A stretch of DNA of 64,000 bases from Eupeodes corollae (Eukaryota; Arthropoda; Insecta; Diptera; Syrphidae). The stretch's first letter is position 1, and the number at the start of each line of letters is the position of its first letter. Below are positions 21,861 through 32,480 of this stretch, one piece after another. The notes under the pieces were generated by a model. That model worked only from the letters and a program-made list of their open reading frames with translations. It ran no database searches and was not told where the DNA came from. The stretch spans positions 129,172,065 through 129,236,064 of the forward strand of contig NC_079149.1 of NCBI RefSeq assembly GCF_945859685.1. Reading direction: 5' to 3'. The position numbers and the translations under genes are program-made.

Positions 21861-24800
21861 ATTTCTAACTATTGTTTACAATCGTTAACTATTGTCATTA
21901 TTAAACGTTGTGATTCTTACGATCGGTAACAATAAGTTTCATATGCTTTTATTAAAAAATGCTGAAGCTGATCACGTATAAAAAGCGGCAGTTCATGGAA
22001 CTGAAGAATGGAATTATTAATTTGAAATGTCAGAAACTCAGACGTCATATGTTATTTGGATCTAACAAATTACTAAAAAAATATTAACAAAAGTTGTTTA
22101 CATCGATAAAAATTAACAAAATTATCTTTATGGCTTAGCAACAAGAGGTTTTAACATTTAACTAAATTGTTTTAACTTCTGTGTTAATAATTTCGAACTT
22201 TTTACAACTGTCAAAAATGTGGAAAATCAGATCAATCTTATTTCCTTGCCAACGGCTCAACGATTGATTTCAAACAATTCTAAGTGTTTAACTAAAGCTT
22301 TGAAGTCTCTTTGAATTATTGGTAAATTAAAAAAAAGTTATCCTTTACTCAAAGACGAAAATAGCATCCATTCAATCTTGGTCCTTAGAAAGGTATATTT
22401 TACGGATATAAAGATGTATATCCATATCCTTTATATGCAAAGTAATAATAAACTTAAAAGGAAGCTTAGTATCTAAATATAGAAAGTTTGCTATTCATCA
22501 GGAATCAGGGTATCAAGAGGTATACTCGAACTAGTTACGTACCTACAATGAACTATAGGCAGCTATCATCAGCAACACCATGATATAGGTTCAAGGATAT
22601 GGTAAAGTAGGATCCATATATGAAAGTTATATTTTAAGTTCACCGGATTCAGAGAAACAAAAAGGTATTCGCTTCGATGAATAACTTATTTACCAAGCAG
22701 GATATGTTTGTCTTTCTAATTAATCCCATCAATCCGGATGTGTGCCTTTCTCATTTCTGTCTAAACTAAAGGAGTTAGGTCTTGCAGGTACAACAAGAAC
22801 TTTCTTTGAACTCAGGTTCAGCATTAGCTCGGGTCGTATTCGATGTTCTACAGAGAATACAGAAATGCTATAGCAACAATCTTGTGTAGGTATATCGAAT
22901 AGATTTAGCAAAAAAGAGAGGTTTCCAGTTTCCGACCAATTGCATCATGTGTGATTTGAATTATTGAAATTCCTTTTGCCTTTTCTCGGGCGTCTCGTAG
23001 TCGTGTGTCTCGAATGTCATCCGAATTTGTCGACAGTCCTTTTTTGGTGGAATAGATCCTGGAATATGACAGAAAAGACTACACGTTTGGATTCAGTATG
23101 CTTCGAGATAACATACCTAGCTTGGTGTGAAGTCATGGTACACTACACCTTGTAGAGATTTTCTTCTTTTAGCTTCCTATGAGAACGAACACTGAGGACG
23201 TTTTTGACATGCAAGAAAGTGAAATTCGACAAACTTCATGCCATGTAGGTTCGTTCTACATCCAGTATTATGGCACGTGAAGCATTTTGGCATCGATATT
23301 TTAAATCTATTTCTGCAGGATATTTATAATCCTTTATGGAGACGAAGATGCAGTGATTGTGAGAAATGTTAGAAGGGGATTGGAGAGGTTTTCTGCATTT
23401 CTTCTGCTTCTGCTGAAACTTTCGTCGTTCGTCGTTGTCGTCGTTATTTGGTTGTTGCATATAAACACTTTTACGTTTGTATTTCTGTGCATGGTTGGCT
23501 GAGTCTGAGTCAGAGGGGAGTAGATATGCAAAATCTATGCATACTCGTTGAATTTTAGATATCCTCAAAAGAAACTGAATTTCTAAATCCATTTTCCATA
23601 AACAGAGATTTACTCAAATGTGACAGGGTCGGACTTCACAAAATAATGGAAGAACGTTGCATTGTTAAGGGCGCAAAAAGAAGAATTTGTAGACCTAGGC
23701 CCAATTTCTGGAATCATGCCTCATGAAACATTAAATGATTCGACACCGTTATACATTTGACAGGGAGCAGTCAATGGAGTATAATATTTTTCGCATATTT
23801 TTTAACAAAAGGGGGGGTACAAAATAAATTGCGAGATTTGTCAAAAGCAAAATTAATGACCCATTAATTTAAAATCAATTTTAAAAACTGATAAAATGTC
23901 GGTAAACCAAAGATGAAGTCCATAGTGGGCGGCAATCAAGTTATCTTTGAATTTCTTTATTTCTTTTCATACTTTTTGGATTGTTCGATAGAAAATTCTC
24001 GGAAAAAAAACGAATAATAAAAACTTAGTTCTCACATTTCTGACAGCAAAAGAAAGAAAAATGAGAATACGGAAATCCCAGAGATTTTAGAAATATAAAC
24101 TGGCCAATTACCAATCCTATAGTCAAAGCTGTCATTGTTAGAGTCTATTATTTTGGTCAAATGCCTAGTTTAACAGCTATTATTATTCTGTCTGTCATAT
24201 GAAACTGTCATAATTTGACATTCCTCAATTCTACAAAAAACATGTTTTTTTGATACACGAGTTCATTAGTTTCTTTTTTAATCTCATTTGAATTATGCTT
24301 TTTTAGCTATATGAGAAGTTTTGATGATTGTTGTCTTAGGTTTGACAGTTGATAATGTCAAATTGTGTTGACATTTATGTTCAATAATGTTTAGATATTC
24401 GTCATAACTTACAATAAAATTACATTTTAAAAAAAGTAAATGTAAGTTTTAAGATAAAATTTAGAATGGTTTCGAACTTCACTTTCAAAAACTAAAATTA
24501 TTCATTACCGTAATAGATTGACATTTCAAAAGATTTGTCATTAAAATGTCATAATTCTTTTTATCTGTCAAGATGTTTGACGTTTGTCTTCCGAAGAGGT
24601 CGTTTAGGTTACGTATCGATACTTAACTATTAGTCTTATTTAAAAGAGTCGCTCTGAAGACCACTGCATTTGAATGGATAAAGCTTCTGAATAGTTTCAA
24701 GGGCCTATTCTACGTCCTTTGAAACATGAAAAACAGCGGCTATGCAATTTCTGATAGAATCTTCAAACCTATACATATATTCACTTTAAGGATACATCAC

Positions 24801-25365
24801 CCAGCCATAGGCAAAGCATGCCATTTTCTTACAACCTAAACTAGATACGAGTCGAGTATAAAGGATGAACTATATATGTATATGTATATAATTTATCGAC
24901 AAATATATGTAAATAAGTATAGAACTATAGGACACGAGAAACGAAGAAGAAGATGAAGGAATACGATTATATCGCTGGCAAATCCTTTTCGCCTTCAAGC
25001 ATAAGCAAAAAGCTAATGTTTACCGATTTGCTATGCACATTTAATGTGTCTGCAAATACACGAATAAAACGCTTGATTGAGCTTAAGAGAGAGCTCTTCT
25101 TCCTTCTTCCTTCGTCCTTATTCCTTCTTGGCGATATTGCCAAAATGATGGGAATACAAATTTGTACCTATCAATATAACATATTAAACCCATACAAAAT
25201 GTATATATATAATATATATGTGTTTGTATGTAGATAGTTAAGAATTCTCTGAGAGTCCTGTGGATCCTGGATTCTGGATGCTTATGCTGATGCTGATTCT
25301 GATGGTGTCTGTGTTTGAGTATTATGTTATAATGTTTTTGTTGCTAATGTTAGAATTCTAATATA
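21861..25365. other. AT-rich stretch, no recognised gene
   Basis: The longest frame (23236-23592, minus) has no recognisable domain and low-complexity composition, so it is not called. Words TTTGACA/TGTCA recur at 24120-24600. A block of TATA-type repeats lies at 24870-24910. Confidence 0.35.
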
Positions 25366-25589
25366 CACCTATGGCAAAAATAATAGGAACACTTCATTTT
25401 TACTTAATAAATAAACAGTGCATCCTGAAATAAAATGTCAAATAATTTAATTTGTTAAGGATTTTGATTTTCTTAAGGGTCCAAGTACCACATTTCTGTT
25501 ACAGTTAATTTGGAATCAAAACTTCATTCATATTTTATATAAAATACTTGTGGTCGTTATATTATAATGTCGTAAGAACGCTTATCAAA

Positions 25590-25711
25590 GAGGCATATTT
25601 TGAAAGGAAACATTATTCCATCCATAATAAAAATTGGATGTACGTTGACCCAACGCAAGTTTTATGATGTCGCTTCCAAATTTGATCATTGGTATTACGA
25701 GCTTTGGATTT
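25590..25711 (-). pseudogene. possible Tc1-like transposase fragment
   Basis: On the minus strand a short frame reads NPKLVIPMIKFGSDIIK, resembling the Tc1-family segment K-x-x-x-P-T-x-K-x-GG-x-x-x-x-W that precedes the glycine-rich loop around the second catalytic region. It then degrades. The match is short, and the glycines and Trp are replaced, so this is tentative; its position between Tc1-like termini raises its plausibility. Confidence 0.35.
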
Positions 25712-26299
25712 CTTTTGTATAATTTCCACAAAGTAAAAGGCTAAAGACTATCCTTAACAATCTTAAAGTGTGATCGTAAACAAAATAGGAAGGAGGTTCT
25801 TATGTAAATTGGCTACACATTTTTGAATATCAAAATGAGAATGACAAACAGAGTTGGATAAAAATTCCACATTCTTCATGTGTGGTTGAAAATGGAAACT
25901 CTACGTACATACTTGAAAGTGAGTAGAAAATTGAGCTCAAGAGCAAATTGGGGGCATTCCTGGAAGTTAAGGAAAGAAATGTAGCTTTCTTATTTGACAG
26001 ATCATATTTTGTACGACGTTTTGCAGCAGTCTTTAAGTGACGTAAAGTTGTGTTCTTAACTTGTATCGCCTATTATTTTTAAACCAGTCCATTGTTTGTA
26101 AGACGTGAACATTGCAGCAGTCTTTGAGTGACGTAATTTTGTCTGTTAAAATTCAATCGCATTTTAGTTTCAAAGTGATGTTTTGTATTCAGTCCAAGGC
26201 TTTACCTTATTGTAAGGTCACCTGCTGAAAAATACAAGCTTCATTTAAGTTTTGGAGGAATAAAGACTTTGAAAATTATAGCCAGCAAAATTTCTTGTG

Positions 26300-27985
26300 C
26301 TGTGTCTGATAAATCTTCATTCCATAAACTGACCCTAAGATTACGTACAGCTACAGTTCGAAGATCCAAAGGAACAACACGAGCCCCCAAATTCAACATC
26401 GCCAGACTAAAGGATCCCACGACCCATCAACACCTTAGTTAACACGAAATGAGAACAATCCAGCAGCGCAGTACATGACGACATCAAACAACATTGGAAT
26501 GCTGTGAAAAATGTTTTCATTTCAGGTACTAACAGAATAGCCGATCGGGAAAAAGGAAGCAACAACACTTGGCTTTTAGAAGAAGCTTGGTTAAGGGCTC
26601 GAATAACTGCTGCACAAGAGGAAGAAAGAAATGAGCTGGAGTCCTCGTATCGAATGAAAAAGAGAGAGGTTCACCGCAGTGTGCGCCGTGACTAGCGTAT
26701 TTACATGAACGCATTGGCATTGGCAGGAAGCAGGAAGCAGAAGATGCTGCAAACAGGTACGACAGCAGGACCGTTTATATAGAATAACCAAAGAGCTGAC
26801 TGGTACACACAGCTTAAAACAACACCTGGTAAAAGAAGTAGACGGTACTGTGATAAGTTCGGTTGATGAGCAAGTCAGAAGGTGGAAAGAACACTTTTCC
26901 TCGGTTTTAAACCGAGTGTATGCAAACAACGTGCAGCCGATACCTTCTGAAGCGCCTGAAAAGATGAGATCGTTGCCACAATTAAAGAACTTAAAAACAA
27001 CAAAGTGGTAGGACTGTAGAGGAATTTGCGTTCTACCAGCTGTTGCCAAAATAGTAGCCAAAGTTATACTGGAACGCATCAGAAAACACCTTGAGGCCAT
27101 TAATAACCTGCGGATCATTATTGAACAGTGCGTTGAGTATCGATCACCACTTCTACTGCTATTCATCGACTTCGAGAAGGCATTTGATAGCGTTAATATC
27201 TGGTTAGCTTTGCGAAGGAGAGGCATCCCAGAAAAACTAATTGCTATTATTGAAGCAGCATATGATGGATCCAAGTGTCACGTTCTGCACGATGGAAGGT
27301 TGTCAGATTATTTAAAAATCCTAATCTAAGTCCAATAGGGCTGTATTCTGTCTCCAATATTGTTTTTGTTGGTGATAAGCGATGTACTGCGCTCAGCTCT
27401 GTTAGGTAGCGGAAGTATCGAAAGGACTTTGACATCGTATATATTTATAGATATTTGGTTACTCTCTCATAGGATGATGGATCTCCATAAAATGACAACA
27501 AGTGTGGAGAGAGAAGCAGAAGTTGTGGGGCTGAAAATTAATTCGGCAAAACAAAATTGATCAGTCTCGGAACCCGACCATCCTCTCGAATAAAAAATCC
27601 TCGTGGAAAAAGTGGAGAACTTTCAATACCTTGGAAGCATCATTTCCATGGAAGGCGAAACCGAACAAGACGTCATCATTTGGAGGAATAATTTTATCAG
27701 CTTAAGAACAAAGCTACGACTGTTTCGCACGAATGTCTGTCTGTGGTTCTTTATATGTGCAGCACTTGGAAGGTTACTTCAGCCATAACAAGAAAGCTGC
27801 AAACCTTCGTGAATAGATGTCTTCGTAACATTCTATTTGCTGGCCAAACCGTATTTCAAGGGCAAGAGTTGGAGGGAGCTGAAACACATCTCCGGAAAAC
27901 GTACACGATGGCGCGTAGGCGTAGTAGAGGCCCTATGCCCCTTAAGGGGTCCCCAGCAGACTTTACATGTCTGAGGAACTAAGTA
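26300..27985 (+). mobile_element. non-LTR retrotransposon (RTE/craniofacial-development-protein-2-like lineage), 5'-truncated relic
   Basis: Blocks in order: SDK then LRLRTATVRR (remnant of the endonuclease SDH region, about 26310), a linker KFNIARLKDPTTHQHL, DDIKQHWNAVKNVF, and WLLEEAW...RARITAAQEEERNELE; then an RT core with IEQCVEYRSPLLLLFIDFEKAFDSV (27120-27195, motif A Asp present), YDGSKCHVLHDGRLSDY, and GCILSPILFLLVISDVL (motif B). The FADD region is deleted: only MTTSVEREAEVVGLKINSAK and VENFQYLGSIIS follow. This pattern is that of sequences often annotated as craniofacial development protein 2-like, which are retrotransposon-derived. Many frameshifts. It lies within the Tc1-like termini. 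Confidence 0.82.
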
Positions 27986-28170
27986 AGCATAAACTGTTTA
28001 TAAATTGAAGCAGCATTCATTTTGTGGATTCCATATATTGAACTGTTTAAAAGTGAAATTTTTTTTTGAGATCTTTGATACCATAAATAGTTTGCCTTTA
28101 CTTTAAGAAATAAGAATAATCAAGATACATTTTTTTTGTTTAAGTGTTTCTATTATTTTGACGATTGCTG

Positions 28171-28737
28171 TACATATGTATTCCATGGGTGTCCTTTGCT
28201 ATGATTTTTGTTTTATATAAAGGAATAGAAAAATGGAAATTCTCTTATTTCTGTTGTTGGTTGTTTTAAAAATTTGTTTTAGTATATTTGTTTGTTTATT
28301 TTAATGTTGGCCATTTTTGTTTTTACAACTACATAAGCTTGTGATTTGGATTTAAAAATGCAACTGCGGAGGAATTTTGGATTATTTTTATTTTTGTTTT
28401 CCTTTTTAACTTTTACTATACTAAGTCAAGTAGTCGAAGTCGAATATCAAAAGAGTGTATGTCTTTGGCAAATTGACAGAATGCAGATGTGAAAATAGAA
28501 ATTAGTTTTATGTTTTTATGTCTTTTATTGGTTTTTAAAACGAAAAAGGGTGATTTTGGGTCAAACTCTAAAATTCTAATCAAATATAGAGGGGGAGTGG
28601 GGTCGTATCTTGTTGTTTTATGCGTTTGATTTTTTGTATTGAAATCTCGTATCTAAAGAAAGTGGAATTATCTTTTTTTATAAAGGAACATTTTTTGAGG
28701 GGGGCTTATTGGCCCCATGTAAGTTCTAGCGTAAATA
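28171..28737. other. AT-rich stretch, nothing recognised
   Basis: No gene was seen. A small GGGGC/GCCCC hairpin lies near 28700-28716. Confidence 0.35.
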
Positions 28738-29075
28738 GGCTGAATCACAAACACGCTTCAGCTTCGGCTCCATCTGCATTACGATGTTCCTGATTTGAAG
28801 TTGCTTTGAATGACATTCTAGTGCCTCCAAAGAGCAAATATTTTGTTTGTTGACATTTTTTACAGCTCTTAAGCTGTCAGACAAAGCAAATGTTCAGGTA
28901 ATTGAACTAGAGTTTCCGTTTGCAGTCATATTACTTAACATTACGTTCTTTTCCTCACGATTGTCAAACGAAACGTGAGGTCGAAGATCCATTATTATAG
29001 CATGCATTGAATTCCTTTTGCTGAACTCGTAAACGTCAGGTGAAGCCGAAGCTGAAGCGTGTTTGTGATTCAGCC
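28738..29075. mobile_element. MITE-B copy 2, 338 bp, with ATA target duplication
   Basis: The termini GGCTGAATCACAAACACGC and the exact complement at 29057-29075 form a TIR that continues TTCAGCTTCGGCT for over 30 bp. ATA flanks both ends (28735-28737, 29076-29078). It has no coding capacity. This uninterrupted copy shows where the Harbinger-like insertion entered MITE-B copy 1. The right flank is a truncated SINE. Confidence 0.85.
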
Positions 29076-29205
29076 ATAATTGTTGTCATGAAAAGTGATT
29101 TCGTAAATTATCCGTTCGGATTCGGCACATTTACTGTAGGTCCCCTTCAACCCTTATATGACACACACAGGAATGGTTGATAGTTGTAATTGTAGAAAAA
29201 CCTTT
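29076..29205 (+). repeat. tRNA-derived SINE, 3' fragment (copy 2)
   Basis: Shares TTGTCATGAAAAGTG, CCGTTCGGATTCGGC, ACTGTAGGTCCC and CACACAGGAATGGTTGA with the full SINE at 29926. Its 5' part is replaced by MITE-B copy 2 at the junction, but the missing part is not found on the other side of that element. Confidence 0.75.
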
Positions 29206-29913
29206 ATCTTTCAAATTAAATCCAGCATACAATATAAAATTTAAGCTAAAAGTGGTTATTCACATGTATCCCCCCCCCAATTTTATAATCTTTTTTATTG
29301 TCTTATTTTTACAATCCCTTCTCTGAATGAAGCTACAAAATCATTGTCGTAATAATACCTCATCCTTTCATTTTTAAAATGATGATGATGATGGTGATGA
29401 AGATGATGGTGGGTGATAATTATAAAGAGGCTAATTTGTTACTATACACAAAAGCATCCCATTATAAAGTAAAGGTTGGTTTTTTGGAGTCCTTTTTCTG
29501 CTTTTTTTGGTTTATTTTTGAATATTGTTTTGTTGGAAGAATATTTTTATATTCTTATCTTTATTGTGTAGTGTTAATTAAAACATCTTTTTTCTTTAAT
29601 TTTTATTATTATTTTTTCTTGAGATATTTAAAATTTTTAATTAGCCTGATTATTTTTTGGCCACAGTTAATAAATTAAAGAAAAGTATGTATAGGTATAA
29701 AGAATAATCATCGTGAGATGAAATTGAGTGAAAGAGCAGAACATAAATATTATAGAATGGAGTTTTTCTTTGGAACAAAGGTTTTCCTAAACAATGGTCA
29801 AAGAAAAAGAAGAAACAAATTTAATCTAGAAAAATAGGTTTTGTACTTATGGCTTCAAGCTTCTTTAAGATTGTTAACTTTAACACACAAATTAAATTTA
29901 ATTTAAATAATAG
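29206..29913. other. AT-rich stretch with a GATGAT microsatellite
   Basis: A short GATGAT-type run occupies about 29379-29412, and a homopolymer of C lies at 29271-29279. Nothing else was recognised. Confidence 0.45.
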
Positions 29914-29925
29914 TATATAAATCAT

Positions 29926-30233
29926 GAATCATAGTCATGTACCCGTGGCATGATGGTTAGTGCGTTGGATTGTCATGCCAGAGGTCTTGGGTTCGATGCC
30001 TGCCTATGCCATCTAAAGTCCTTTCACGGGTACTGCCTCTTGCGAGGAATTGACAAATTCTCCAAGAGCAATTCTTGTCATGAAAAGTGCTTTCTCAAAT
30101 TAGCAGTTCGGATTCGGCTTAAAACTGTAGGTCCCTTCCATCCCTAACAACATTACTCGCACACAGGAATGGTTGAGAGTTGTAAGTCACTAGACCCTAG
30201 TTCCCAACGGACTGTTGCGCCACCCAACTTACT
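29926..30233 (+). repeat. complete tRNA-derived SINE with 12-bp target-site duplications
   Basis: The head resembles a tRNA: an A-box-like TGGCATGATGG at 29946-29956 and a B-box GGTTCGATGCC at 29990-30000, one base from the consensus, at proper spacing for RNA polymerase III. A tRNA-unrelated body follows and ends CCACCCAACTTACT. The 12-base TATATAAATCAT flanks it exactly at 29914-29925 and 30234-30245, which defines the insertion and supports LINE-mediated retroposition. It has no protein. Two fragments in the window (1514-1672, 29076-29205) belong to the same family. The partner LINE is not identified. Confidence 0.88.
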
Positions 30234-30245
30234 TATATAAATCAT

Positions 30246-31117
30246 ATCTAAAAAGTTATATCTATTTCGTACGTAGCGGCGGCGTATGTCAAACATTTTT
30301 TGTAACTTAACATCAAAAGTTATTGTAATTGTTACTATTTGTCTTATAATTTTGATATTTCTTAAAGTTTCAACTTTATTAAAGAGATGCCTGTTTGTAA
30401 GCCAGTTGAATCATCTCTACGCCAGAAGTTCGGTGGTATCTTCGGTATACCTTTTATCGTTCTTAACATCTCAACAACTTGAAGAGATATCGACTTCAAT
30501 TAAATTTTACTGTACACAATGTGATATCATACATTATTGGTATGTATGTAAATACTTAAAAAATGCAACTGAAACTTATTTATGCAACGAAAAATAACGT
30601 TTTTTAGATAAAATTGAATTGGCAGATTGTTTACAAAATAATACTACAAATTGGTTTTTAACTCAAATGCCTTGAGAACAAATGAAGATATTGATTTTAA
30701 ATTTATTTTATTTCACAAAAATGTTTGTTTTTTAACATTTGATAAAAATTATAGAAGAATTCAAACAGTTTTTTAATACAAACATACTTAAATAAGAACT
30801 TTCAAAAATGTACATAATGGATTTTTGACTAGAAAATCCTGAAAATCAGAAAAATTGAATTAAAACTATTCTTAATACAATAACTGTTTTTTTTACACAT
30901 TAAAATTCTATTAAAAATATAATCAAAATTGTTTAAGTTGACGAATAGAAGAAATCATGGACCGAATTACAGCAACGGTCATTTAGTCATACGTGGCTGA
31001 ATTATTTGAATTTTGAATTACAGCTTATGTACGTTTTCGAGTAGTCAAGTACGATGTTTTGACATTTTCTCATTAGCTATCGAACTGATTTTCTCTCGTA
31101 AGCCAAGTAGCTCACTG
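30246..31117. other. AT-rich stretch with an unrecognised 103-codon frame
   Basis: A plus-strand frame at 30286-30597 has a hydrophobic segment near residues 10-30 (VIVIVTICLIILIFL) and five Cys in its last third. It has no recognised family match, and the composition may simply reflect AT-rich DNA. It is not called as a gene. Confidence 0.25.
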
Positions 31118-32480
31118 ATACCTTACTTACTTACTTACTTAAGGTGATGCTACAGTCCGGGGTGGAGCCAGCTCGGTTCCTAGCTAGCTGTTTCCAGTTT
31201 CGCACACCAAGTTGGTTGAGGTATTTACCCACCTGAGTGCGCCACCTGAGTCGCGGTCTTCCTCTACTGCGCCGTTCCTCGGGATTGGATTCGAAGACCT
31301 TCCGGGCTGGAGCGTGGATGTTCATCCGTTCTACATAACCCAGCCATGTAAACCGTTGGACTTTAATTCTTCTAAGGTCAGTGTCGCTTTACAGCCAGTA
31401 CAGTTCGGCGTTACAAATTATCCTCCATTCTCCATCTATGCGTGTGGGACCAAAAATCACCCGAAAAACCTTTTTCTCGAAATATCCTTAGCCGCTCTCA
31501 TCTTTCTTTGACAGGATCCAGGCCTCAGCGCCATAAGTGAGAACCGTGATGATGAGCGTCTTATAGATGGTGATTTTAGATGCTCGAGAGAAGACTTTAC
31601 TTCTCAATTGCCTTCTAAGTCCAAAGAAGCAGCGATTTGCAAGAGTTATTTTTCGTCGGAATTCAGCGCTGGTGTCGTTGTCTGTGTTAAAAGCCGTGCC
31701 TAGGTAGACAAAGTCCTTAACTACCTCAAAGTTATAGCTGTCAGTGGTGACGTTTTGTCCAAAACGTCGTTGTTCAATGTCTTTTTTTGAAGACAATATA
31801 TGCTTGGTCTTGCCCTCATTGACCACTAAACCCATCTTTTTCGCTTCCGTCGCAATGCTCAAAAACGCTCCACTGACATCACGCTTTGACCTTCCGGAGT
31901 TTCCTGATCTGAAACTACACGGATAAGGAACTATCAGGTTGTTGAGGAACGGCTTCAGACGTTCACATAATACATCAGAACGGATCTTATATTCAATGTT
32001 AAGGACACTGATGCCTCTGTAGTTTTGTTTGACTTCAGTTTAGATATACATAACTATCTTCACTTCGTCTAGGTCAGGTAGGCGGTATTGTTGATCTGAG
32101 TCGCCTAGGTCGAGTGGTTCTATCTCCCTCACAGCGGAATTCGGTTTGTCATCCCTGTTATATAATTTAGAGAAGTGGTCTTTCCATATTCTCAACATGG
32201 ACTGCGGTTCTACTACGATGTTCTCCTGATCGTTTTTACAGGCTTCGGTTCGTGGCTGGTACCCTTGGTAGGTATTATTTACCTTTTGGTAAAATTTACG
32301 ATCCTTATTCCTGTTGTGGCATCCCTTTATCTTCTCGATCGCGAGCTTCTCGTGTTCTCTTTTTTTTCATCTAAGAAGCCGGTGTTCCTCTCTCCTCTTC
32401 TGCTTGTAGAGCTCGCGAGTAGCTCTAGTCCTCTGGTCGGTATCTCTGATGACCATGACTGCAAGGCAATGTTGCCACTG
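31118..32480 (-). mobile_element. non-LTR retrotransposon relic lacking the RT catalytic core
   Basis: Read on the minus strand from 32480: a linker (KFYQKVNNTYQGYQPRTEAC, then MLRIWKDHFSKLYNRDD and DLDEVKI), an RT start (YRGISVLNIEYKI near 32010), then a direct jump near 31880-31900 to LSIATEAKKMGLVVNEGKTK, the region after motif C. Motifs A, B and the FADD box are absent. The C-terminus ends RSRGRPRLRWRTQV...LGVRNWKQLARNRAG, followed by a (AAGT)n tail at 31118-31140, which fits non-LTR elements ending in short tandem repeats. The upstream endonuclease is missing. Confidence 0.82.
31488..31862 (-). pseudogene. post-RT (thumb/C-terminal) region of the 31-kb retrotransposon
   Basis: A 124-codon frame holds GLVVNEGKTKHILSSK, then FEVVKDFVYLGTAFNTDN and LRSKVFSRASKITIYKTLII, VLTYGAEAW. 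These are the invariant landmarks after RT motif C in many non-LTR families (N-x-x-KTK, F-x-YLG, K-x-x-IY-x-x-x-I-x-P-x-L-x-YG-x-E-W). The frame breaks at a stop after KKDESG and continues in another frame toward the GRPRLRW end at 31131-31325. The upstream side is fused by deletion to the pre-motif-A region. Confidence 0.8.

Larger units (their letters stand above)
25366..28170. mobile_element. probable Tc1-like element split by a non-LTR retrotransposon
   Basis: Termini CACCTATGGC then AAAAATAATAGGAACACTT on the left, and the complement of CAGCAATCGTC then AAAATAATAGAAACACTT on the right, are inverted repeats flanked by TA on both sides (25364-25365, 28171-28172). A 122-base minus-strand fragment inside resembles Tc1 transposase (25590-25711). 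The 26300-27985 retrotransposon would be a later insertion. Two 25-base direct repeats with one mismatch (26021-26045, 26112-26136) lie in the remaining part. Confidence 0.5.

Noticed and set aside
23236..23592. 118-codon minus-strand frame
   Set aside because: No recognisable domain, no start context or splice signals, and overlapping frames are also open; composition looks non-coding.
26591..27274. 227-codon minus-strand frame
   Set aside because: Antisense shadow of the plus-strand retrotransposon, whose RT motifs are clearly readable in the other direction.
29938..30010. A genuine tRNA gene
   Set aside because: A and B boxes are present but no acceptor or anticodon stem pairs properly, and the sequence continues as a SINE body with target duplications.
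30286..30597. 103-codon plus-strand frame with a hydrophobic segment
   Set aside because: The hydrophobic stretch is what AT-rich DNA yields by chance, and no family or homologous copy is recognised.
31118..31140. SINE and LINE sharing the same ACTT tail as partners
   Set aside because: The SINE ends in ACTT in its own sense while the LINE ends in AAGT in its own sense, so the tails are not equivalent.
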